Assembly: GCA_902797415.1 (NCBI GenBank)
Contig: CADBSQ010000063.1
Coordinates: 1-19,114 of the forward strand
Source of the DNA: an uncultured Erysipelotrichaceae bacterium
Lineage (GTDB): Bacteria > Bacillota_I > Bacilli_A > RF39 > UBA660
DNA length: 19,114 nucleotides
Direction of reading: 5' to 3'
Shown here: positions 14,305-19,114 of the stretch, in pieces
Layout: each line of letters opens with the position of its first letter
How positions within the stretch are numbered: the first letter of the stretch is position 1
Notes under the pieces: model-generated
Told to the model about the DNA's origin: nothing
The model's database searches: none
What the model saw: the letters and a program-made list of their open reading frames with translations, nothing else
Made by a program: the position numbers and the translations under genes

Positions 14305-16065
14305 CTATTGCCAACTAGTTGCAACATCACAGTTAGATGAATATGGGCTTGGATTTGGCATTTCCATTTTTGTAATAAACGGTATTTTAAATGCTCCTCC
14401 AAAACTTACACAAGTACCAGGCTGCAAACTAGACATCTTATCAATGATATCTGCACTAACTCCAGGTAACATTTTCTCTATATAAGCGATATCTGCAGGG
14501 TGGCTCATCTTAAATATAATGAAATTTGATATCTGTGATACAACCGTATCAGATAATTCAACTGGTCTTTGACTGATTATATCAAGTAGTACACCGTATT
14601 TTCTACCTTCTTTGGCAATTCTATCAAAAATATTATAACCTATTAAGTAAGTATCTGTATCCTTTTGAACATATCTGTGGGCCTCTTCTAAGAATAGGTG
14701 GAATGGTATAGTCGCTCTTTGACTTCTTGATTTAGCAAATTCAAAAATCATTCTTGCAAAGATTTTAACAATAACCTTTGCCATTATATCATCTACGCCC
14801 TCCAAATTTATATTTACAATCTGACATCTATTAGATTCTTTAACTACTAATGAGGTAATATACTGTTCAAGAGTGATATATTCAGGAAATTCAAATATTG
14901 TTTTATTTGGAGAATTAACAATTGAATGTAGCCTAACAAGCAATACTGTAGATGCATTATGAAGTTCACTGTTTTCCTGGAATCCTTCACTGATTAAAGT
15001 AAAATTCAAAGCTATTTCCAAATCTCTTATTGTAAAATATTGATCGTCATCTGGCATATTGAGCTCTAATGTTTCATCAATAAAACTTAAAATATATTCA
15101 TTAATAAGTACAGCCTCAGCAAACAATCCATGAGAGTCTATTTCAAAACAATCAGAGAAAGATCTAGTAAATCCAAGACCTTGAATTTGAGTATTAAAAT
15201 TAAACTGAGGTGTATTAGTATCATTTATTATTTTAAATATTTCATTTTTCTTTCCTGCACTTGTCATATTAGAAAAGAGTATTGCCATTAATGCTTTTGC
15301 AATTAAGTGATTCTTAAGTCTTAAACTTTCTTCATCTTTTCTTGCAAATATTTTGACTAACTTTAATGCTCTTTCTAAGATAGTTAGTTGAGAATGTTCA
15401 GTAGCATTTAAAAGTAAAGCTATATCATCAAGTGTCAATAGATATATAGGTATTCTTAAATCATCATCAGAATCTTCAGTTTTATTTGTTGTAACAAATT
15501 TATAATGATAATTTGAATTAATACTATTTAGGTTAGCAAAAGCATTTTTATATTCACCATAGGCATCAAAGAATATTAAATTAGCATTATAAACAGGTAA
15601 TTCTGGGTTAGAAAAAACATTTTGAATTATTCTGGCAACACCACAAGATTTACCAGAACCAGTATTTCCTAGTATACCAAAATGATTTGAAAATAAGTCA
15701 TTAATCTTTACATAAATTGGAATATTATTATATAAAGGACTGTTGCCTAATAAAAAGTTAGTTTTTTCTTTAGTTCCAATTATACTTTTAAGTTCTTCAT
15801 CATTAATAAGTCTTACGGTTGAATTTAAGCTAGGTTTTCTAATAATACCAGTTACAAATCCTCTATCTTTTTCAAATTCACCTAAGAATTTAATTTCAGC
15901 TGTTGTTTCATGAACGTCTTTTACTTCACCTAGTATCTTTTGACCTTCAAATTCAAAAACAACGTGCATGTTCATTAAATCTGGCATAACTCCACCAGTT
16001 TTTTGAATACCTACAGTTGCAACATTATCAGTTATCATCTCTATTTTGTTAAACACTATAACCAA
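14305..16065 (-). CDS. HerA-like hexameric ATPase (HAS-barrel plus DUF87/FtsK-HerA ATPase)
   Basis: 586 aa. An N-terminal beta-barrel (HAS-barrel type, about 5-75) precedes an ATPase core of the HerA/VirB4 branch: Walker A GILGNTGSGKS (130-140), FFDAYGEY (165-172, usual D-x-x-G-E-Y), Walker B HLFLEEAHRY (456-465), IAKEGRKYG (483-491) with the arginine finger region and SQRPVELS (498-505). HerA proteins are DNA translocases that work with NurA nuclease in archaea and with other partners (for example SIR2 or DUF4297 proteins) in bacterial anti-phage systems. None is recognisable next to it. The frame opens with TTG at 16065, but GTG at 16056 has an AGTAGG site at better spacing and is my preferred start. 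Extended -10 promoter at 16083-16088. It may be a housekeeping or a defence motor. Confidence 0.85.
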   Translation of the reverse strand: MVIVFNKIEMITDNVATVGIQKTGGVMPDLMNMHVVFEFEGQKILGEVKDVHETTAEIKFLGEFEKDRGFVTGIIRKPSLNSTVRLINDEELKSIIGTKEKTNFLLGNSPLYNNIPIYVKINDLFSNHFGILGNTGSGKSCGVARIIQNVFSNPELPVYNANLIFFDAYGEYKNAFANLNSINSNYHYKFVTTNKTEDSDDDLRIPIYLLTLDDIALLLNATEHSQLTILERALKLVKIFARKDEESLRLKNHLIAKALMAILFSNMTSAGKKNEIFKIINDTNTPQFNFNTQIQGLGFTRSFSDCFEIDSHGLFAEAVLINEYILSFIDETLELNMPDDDQYFTIRDLEIALNFTLISEGFQENSELHNASTVLLVRLHSIVNSPNKTIFEFPEYITLEQYITSLVVKESNRCQIVNINLEGVDDIMAKVIVKIFARMIFEFAKSRSQRATIPFHLFLEEAHRYVQKDTDTYLIGYNIFDRIAKEGRKYGVLLDIISQRPVELSDTVVSQISNFIIFKMSHPADIAYIEKMLPGVSADIIDKMSSLQPGTCVSFGGAFKIPFITKMEMPNPSPYSSNCDVATSWQ

Positions 16066-16082
16066 CCTACTTTCATAAAAAA

Positions 16083-16091
16083 ATTATATCA
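16083..16091 (-). promoter_or_regulatory. Extended -10 promoter of the HerA-like gene
   Basis: Minus strand TGA plus TATAAT (-10 at 16083-16088), with only T-rich sequence as -35. It shares the 127-base gap with the divergent promoter at 16139-16167. Confidence 0.45.
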
Positions 16092-16138
16092 CATGTTTTA
16101 TTAAAAAAAAAGAATAACTTTTTAAAAATTTTTTCTAA

Positions 16139-16167
16139 TTGTAACAGTTATAATAGTATGTTATAAT
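16139..16167 (+). promoter_or_regulatory. Promoter of the 209-aa unknown gene
   Basis: TTGTAA (16139-16144), 17-base spacer ending in TGT, TATAAT (16162-16167), 26 bases before the ATG. A second TATAAT is at 16149-16154. Confidence 0.65.
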
Positions 16168-16192
16168 CTAGCCCACAGGGAAGATGGTCTAA

Positions 16193-16822
16193 ATGGATAA
16201 GATTAATGAAACTAAGTTATCTCTATTGTTTAATGAAGCAGATGCCAGAATTAGCAATGCTGAGAGAATTGCAGCAAGACAGAAAAAAAAGGAAGAAATG
16301 TTACAAACTCTAAAGAAATATGAAAAGGAAGAAAAAACTGAGGATATTGCAAATGCAATTATATCACTAGTAAACGGTATTCTATCGACAGCGAAGAAAA
16401 ATACTGGTCTAATTGAGGAAATTAGTGACAAGTTAGGAACTTTAAATGAAAATGATGGCTGTTTTTTTAAATCAACTTATAATTTAGACGAAGAAGGATT
16501 AACAATTATTTTAGATTACTCAAGAGAATTCTTTGATAAAGCTATTTACGGTGGTACATGTTTTCTAGGGGTGTATGGAAAAAGATATGATCCAAATGAC
16601 TATGAAACAAAAGAAGATTGGGAATACTGGCATGATTTCCATGTTGAGCGCGAGCCATTTTACTATAATTATTTAATAGAACTATTAAATGAGTATGGAA
16701 TTACCTTAAGTAGAATAAATGGTAAATATAATGATGGAATGGTATGGAAACATTATGATTTTGTAATTATAAAAGCAAGTAGAGTTCCAGATATTTCTCA
16801 GCAACATCATCAAAATATGTAA
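16193..16822 (+). CDS. Unknown soluble protein, 209 aa, divergent from the HerA-like gene
   Basis: Not recognised. Residues about 1-55 are highly charged and helical (NAERIAARQKKKEEMLQTLKK), probably coiled coil. Residues 55-85 hold an amphipathic stretch. From about 90 on a compact mixed domain is rich in aromatic residues (EYWHDFHVEREPFYYNYLIELL near 138-159; MVWKHYDFVIIKASR near 182-196). There is no signal peptide, membrane segment or clear catalytic motif; an H/E/Y-rich patch may be structural. ATG at 16193 has AGGGAAG about 10 bases upstream, a fair site. Codon use matches the neighbours. It has its own promoter and a strong terminator, so it forms a single-gene unit, and a link with the HerA-like ATPase rests only on the shared divergent promoter region. 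Confidence 0.75.
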   Translation: MDKINETKLSLLFNEADARISNAERIAARQKKKEEMLQTLKKYEKEEKTEDIANAIISLVNGILSTAKKNTGLIEEISDKLGTLNENDGCFFKSTYNLDEEGLTIILDYSREFFDKAIYGGTCFLGVYGKRYDPNDYETKEDWEYWHDFHVEREPFYYNYLIELLNEYGITLSRINGKYNDGMVWKHYDFVIIKASRVPDISQQHHQNM

Positions 16823-16823
16823 T

Positions 16824-16852
16824 AAAAAGGAAGAGAGATTCTCTTCCTTTTT
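16824..16852. terminator. Bidirectional terminator between the 209-aa gene and the ABC exporter gene
   Basis: Perfect 13-bp stem (16824-16836 with 16840-16852), 3-base loop, with A5 at one side and T5 at the other, so it serves both converging genes. Confidence 0.85.
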
Positions 16853-16865
16853 AAGTTTTAAAAAC

Positions 16866-18602
16866 TTATTCTTCCGAATTTAAGGATTCATTTTCATAGA
16901 GTTTTTTATACTCCTTGTTTGTTTTTAGCAGGTAATTATGGTTTCCTTTTGCCACAACTTTTCCATTGTTAATAACATATATTATATCGGCATCTTTAAT
17001 TGTTGATAGTCTGTGTGCAACAATAATAACAGTGTGATCTTTAACTAAGTTATCTATTGCCTCTTTAATAAAGTTTTGACTGTTGTTATCAAGTGCACTT
17101 GTTGCTTCATCAAGAAGTATAATTTTACTTTTTTTAGCAAGCGTTCTTGCTATTGCTAGACGTTGCTTTTGACCGCCTGAAAGGTTTACACCACCTTCAC
17201 CTAGCAAGGTATCATAACTATTAGGTAAAGACTCTATATAATCATCTAAACAAGCTATCTTACAATATTTCTTGATTTCTTCTAAAGTAATATTTTTATC
17301 TAAAATAGTAAAGTTTTCTCTAATAGTTCTATGGAATATAAAAGGTTCTTGTCTAATAATTGATACTTCTTTTCTTAAAGAGCTTTCTGTTAGATCTTTA
17401 ATATTTACTCCATCAAGGAGTATTTCTCCCTTTTGTGGATCAAATATTCTTGTAAGAAGATTAAATATAGTAGATTTACCTCCACCAGATTTACCAACAA
17501 TAGCAATCTTTTTATTAGGTTTTAATTTAATATTAAAATCTTTAAGTATTAAATCTTCATCTGGATATGCAAAGTCAACACCTTTAAATTCAATTACACC
17601 CTTAACTTGTTTAAGGTCTTTATCACCAAATTCAACATCTTTATATAGTTTATTTTCTAATATTTCATTAATCCTTTTAATTGAAACTAATAATCTTTGG
17701 AAACTTTGTGTAAAATCATTTAACATTTCTATCATATATGTATAATTGTATACATAGTAGGTCATTGCAATAAAGAATGTTAAACTAGTTTGTTTATAGT
17801 ATAAAAGGATAATACAAATTATAAACGTTGAAACCTCTAAAGTAGACCTTAAGATGCCAGTTATAATACGATATTTTTTTAGTATATCTATTTCGTTTTT
17901 AGATTTATTAAATAGTTCTTTAATAATCTCTCTTGTTTCTTTAAGTAAATTTTTCTTAATTCCTAATGTTTTAATTTCTCTTATGCCTCTAATAGATTCA
18001 TTAACTAAAGAAGTGAAGACATCCATTTGTTTTTTTCTTTCTTTGTTAACCTCTTTTAATAGTGGTGCATATTTTTTTATTACAAAGTAAAATATGATTA
18101 GAAATACTAAAATGTTAACACCAATTATTATTGAGTTAAAGAAGATATATATTAAAATAGCCAAAGCCCCTATCATTCTTGTAAATATGTTTAGTAGTTG
18201 TCCAAAAATAAAACTTAATGAATCAGAATCGTTGGTAATGCGATTTATGATTTCACCACTGCTGGTTTTTTCATAACCCACAGCAGGCATATTAAGCGCT
18301 TTTTTGTATGTGTTGTATCCGAGTTTACGTGATAGTTTACTTTCAATAGTTTGAAGCATACTGGCTGCATATGTGCCTAATCCGTGTTGGATAAATACTT
18401 CTATCGCAAAGTAGATAAGTAAAAATTTAATAGCTAGCATTAAATTCATTTTTGTAATTGATTCAACAGCAGCACCATTTAGGTATCCAGCAAAAATGCT
18501 TGATACACCACTGATTATGGTTAAGATACTTGCAATAATAAGCTTTACTTTTTCTTCTTTAATTAATTTCCAAAGAGGCAAAAATTCTTTAAGTTTTTTC
18601 AT
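16866..18602 (-). CDS. ABC exporter, fused permease and ATPase (MsbA/BmrA type)
   Basis: 578 aa half-transporter that would work as a homodimer, or with an unseen partner, to export lipids, drugs or peptides. Six membrane segments lie in residues about 18-285, with the coupling sequence YEKTSSGEIINRITNDSD (110-127). The ATPase half has Walker A GKSGGGKST (370-378), Q-loop Q418, signature NLSGGQ (473-478), Walker B IILLDEATSALD (about 494-505, with catalytic E499) and H-loop H530. All key residues are intact. There is no N-terminal C39 peptidase domain, so no double-Gly leader processing is expected. GGAGG precedes the ATG at 18602. A 20-codon leader ORF lies just upstream on the same transcript, which suggests controlled expression or a small cargo peptide. 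Confidence 0.95.
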   Translation of the reverse strand: MKKLKEFLPLWKLIKEEKVKLIIASILTIISGVSSIFAGYLNGAAVESITKMNLMLAIKFLLIYFAIEVFIQHGLGTYAASMLQTIESKLSRKLGYNTYKKALNMPAVGYEKTSSGEIINRITNDSDSLSFIFGQLLNIFTRMIGALAILIYIFFNSIIIGVNILVFLIIFYFVIKKYAPLLKEVNKERKKQMDVFTSLVNESIRGIREIKTLGIKKNLLKETREIIKELFNKSKNEIDILKKYRIITGILRSTLEVSTFIICIILLYYKQTSLTFFIAMTYYVYNYTYMIEMLNDFTQSFQRLLVSIKRINEILENKLYKDVEFGDKDLKQVKGVIEFKGVDFAYPDEDLILKDFNIKLKPNKKIAIVGKSGGGKSTIFNLLTRIFDPQKGEILLDGVNIKDLTESSLRKEVSIIRQEPFIFHRTIRENFTILDKNITLEEIKKYCKIACLDDYIESLPNSYDTLLGEGGVNLSGGQKQRLAIARTLAKKSKIILLDEATSALDNNSQNFIKEAIDNLVKDHTVIIVAHRLSTIKDADIIYVINNGKVVAKGNHNYLLKTNKEYKKLYENESLNSEE

Positions 18603-18606
18603 ATTG

Positions 18607-18636
18607 CCTCCTTATATTTAGTAAGTTTTTTTGAGG
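18607..18636 (-). promoter_or_regulatory. Possible SD-masking hairpin before the ABC exporter
   Basis: In minus-strand RNA, UAAGGAGG (18607-18614), which includes the Shine-Dalgarno site, can pair with CUUA (18622-18625) and CCUC (18633-18636), with a 7-base A-rich bulge between the two 4-bp helices. CCUC lies two bases after the leader ORF stop codon, where a terminating ribosome would cover it. The pairing is short and only suggestive. Confidence 0.35.
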
Positions 18637-18637
18637 A

Positions 18638-18700
18638 TTAACAAGAAGCAGGAAAATGGTTTCCCCTTCTTATATCCAAAATAAAATCATTAATTACCAT
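18638..18700 (-). CDS. 20-codon leader ORF or small peptide upstream of the ABC exporter
   Basis: ATG at 18698-18700 and TAA at 18638-18640 bound a 20-residue peptide that begins MVINDFILDI and ends RRGNHFPASC. It has a strong ribosome site (AAGGAG and GGAG, the latter 8 bases before the ATG) and begins about 29 bases after the predicted start of the exporter transcript, which makes translation likely. The second half of the ORF can fold into a hairpin (GGAAA 18651-18655 with TTTCC 18660-18664, AAGAAG 18643-18648 with CTTCTT 18666-18671). It has no double-Gly motif and is too short and polar for a bacteriocin precursor of a known type. The likeliest role is a regulatory leader peptide, as with BmrB upstream of bmrCD in Bacillus; an exported signal peptide with a C-terminal Cys is the alternative. 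Confidence 0.6.
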   Translation of the reverse strand: MVINDFILDIRRGNHFPASC

Positions 18701-18735
18701 TATTCCCACTCCTTTCTCCTTAAATTCGTACAAGT

Positions 18736-18764
18736 AAAGTACCACAAATAACCGTTTTTGTCAA
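18736..18764 (-). promoter_or_regulatory. Promoter of the leader ORF-ABC exporter transcript
   Basis: Minus strand TTGACA (18759-18764), 17-base spacer ending in TGG, TACTTT (18736-18741): a perfect -35 with an extended -10. The predicted leader is about 126 bases long. Confidence 0.75.
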
Positions 18765-18796
18765 CATTTAGTGGTTAACACACTTATAATTTTTCC

Positions 18797-18892
18797 ATTT
18801 TAAAACCATCATGCTTGTTAAATCAAACCTGATGGTTCTTTAGTTTTCTACTGGAGATAAAGTAGCTAGGGAAGATTCCCTATGTTTTTTTT
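18797..18892 (+). ncRNA. Possible small RNA on the plus strand ending in a terminator
   Basis: Three hairpins follow one another: 18804-18811 with 18830-18837; CTACT (18848-18852) with AGTAG (18861-18865); and TAGGGAA (18867-18873) with TTCCCTA (18876-18882), followed by a T8 run (18885-18892). The last is a proper terminator only on the plus strand, where no gene precedes it. A TATAAT at 18785-18790 could start the RNA, but its -35 is poor. The first hairpin may instead be the terminator of the minus-strand paralogue. Confidence 0.3.
18804..18837 (-). terminator. Possible terminator of the right-edge surface protein paralogue
   Basis: AACCATCA/TGATGGTT stem (8 bp) with a long loop, followed on the minus strand by only T4 then A-rich sequence. 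It lies about 90 bases after the stop codon. Weak. Confidence 0.35.
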
Positions 18893-18928
18893 ACTTTTGA
18901 GAGCACTCGTCCACTTTATTTTACTGTT

Positions 18929-19114
18929 CTAACCAATTTGAAAAGGTTCCGCTTCCGTGCCATTTCCTCCGGAAATTGTCACTCCTGATTTTAGATAGAC
19001 TGCTGGACGCACCGCGCTATCACCGCCGGTAATATAGTCGCCGACAGGACCTGCGTTAGCAACATACATAGCATTGCTAGAATTGTAAGAACTAGGCGAA
19101 AGTGCCCACTGATA
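18929..19114 (-). CDS. C-terminal end of a second surface protein of the WR-I-R-NGDG family, partial
   Basis: The minus-strand frame enters at the right edge and runs 61 codons to TAG (18929-18931). It reads YQWALSP at the start, then VRPAVYLKSGVTISGGNGT and an ending EPFQIG. This lines up with the end of the intact 642-aa protein (WYWSISP, VVPVINLSID, GDGTQNNPFTIAP), so the two are paralogues over this module. Its GC is about 48 percent (89 of 186 bases by hand count), far above the rest of the window, and it uses codons such as GCG, CGT, GGC and GTC that the neighbours avoid. This suggests transfer from another source. The N-terminal part is outside the window. Confidence 0.75.
   Translation of the reverse strand, partial: YQWALSPSSYNSSNAMYVANAGPVGDYITGGDSAVRPAVYLKSGVTISGGNGTEAEPFQIG

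Noticed and set aside
14180..14485. Plus-strand ORF across the end of the HerA-like gene
   Set aside because: Antisense to the conserved C-terminal part of the HerA-like protein and to its terminator; no promoter or ribosome site.
16189..16431. 80-codon minus-strand ORF opposite the start of the 209-aa gene
   Set aside because: Hydrophobic antisense reading with no ribosome site; the plus-strand gene has promoter, ribosome site and terminator.
1..19114. CRISPR array, tRNA/rRNA genes, insertion sequences or prophage
   Set aside because: No regularly spaced repeats, cloverleaf sequences with CCA-type ends, transposase motifs or phage structural genes were seen by eye on either strand.

Overview
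The window is AT-rich DNA from a low-GC Gram-positive bacterium. Strong Shine-Dalgarno sites (GGAGG type), TTGACA-17-TATAAT style promoters, scpA/scpB and HU all point to Bacillota. A full-length spoIVA shows a lineage with endospore-forming ancestry. TAA, TAG and TGA all end genes, so the code is the standard bacterial one and not that of Mycoplasma. Short gene versions (a RelA/SpoT homologue without its C-terminal regulatory part, a prolyl-tRNA synthetase without its editing insert) and a family of surface proteins with a WR-I-R-NGDG core suggest an uncultured, host-associated Bacilli lineage such as RF39- or Erysipelotrichia-like gut bacteria. That placement is inference.

Layout, left to right. 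1-722 (-): the first 240 codons of a CPBP membrane protease, cut by the window edge, behind a structured leader with an attenuator-like terminator. 723-1373: intergenic, with an extremely AT-rich core. 1374-2792 (+): an orphan GspE/PilB-type ATPase. 2801-4777 (-): recG, converging on it and sharing a terminator. 4886-5036 (+): a probable small RNA gene with its own promoter and terminator. 5052-6437 (-): a RelA/SpoT-family protein with an intact hydrolase site and an apparently damaged synthetase site. 6489-6752 (-): a decayed piece related to the surface-protein family. 6790-8932 (-): a tightly overlapping operon of a membrane-anchored unknown protein, scpA and scpB. Then single-gene units on the minus strand, most with their own promoter or terminator: proS, HU, spoIVA, a 642-aa surface protein and a HerA-like ATPase. 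16193-16822 (+): a divergent unknown protein. 16866-18602 (-): an ABC exporter preceded by a 20-codon leader ORF. 18929-19114 (-): the C-terminal end of a second surface-protein paralogue, of clearly higher GC, running off the right edge.

Most genes are housekeeping: DNA repair (RecG), alarmone turnover (Rel), chromosome condensation (ScpA/ScpB, HU), translation (ProS) and spore coat assembly (SpoIVA). The less ordinary content lies in the RNA and regulatory layer: a pseudoknot-capable leader with matching loops before the CPBP gene, a C-rich candidate sRNA, a leader ORF plus possible SD-masking hairpin before the ABC exporter, and a second possible sRNA near the right edge. The surface-protein family, one intact copy, one fragment and one remnant, is also notable. 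I see no tRNA, rRNA, CRISPR array, transposase or phage gene. All similarity statements come from reading motifs by eye, with no database search.
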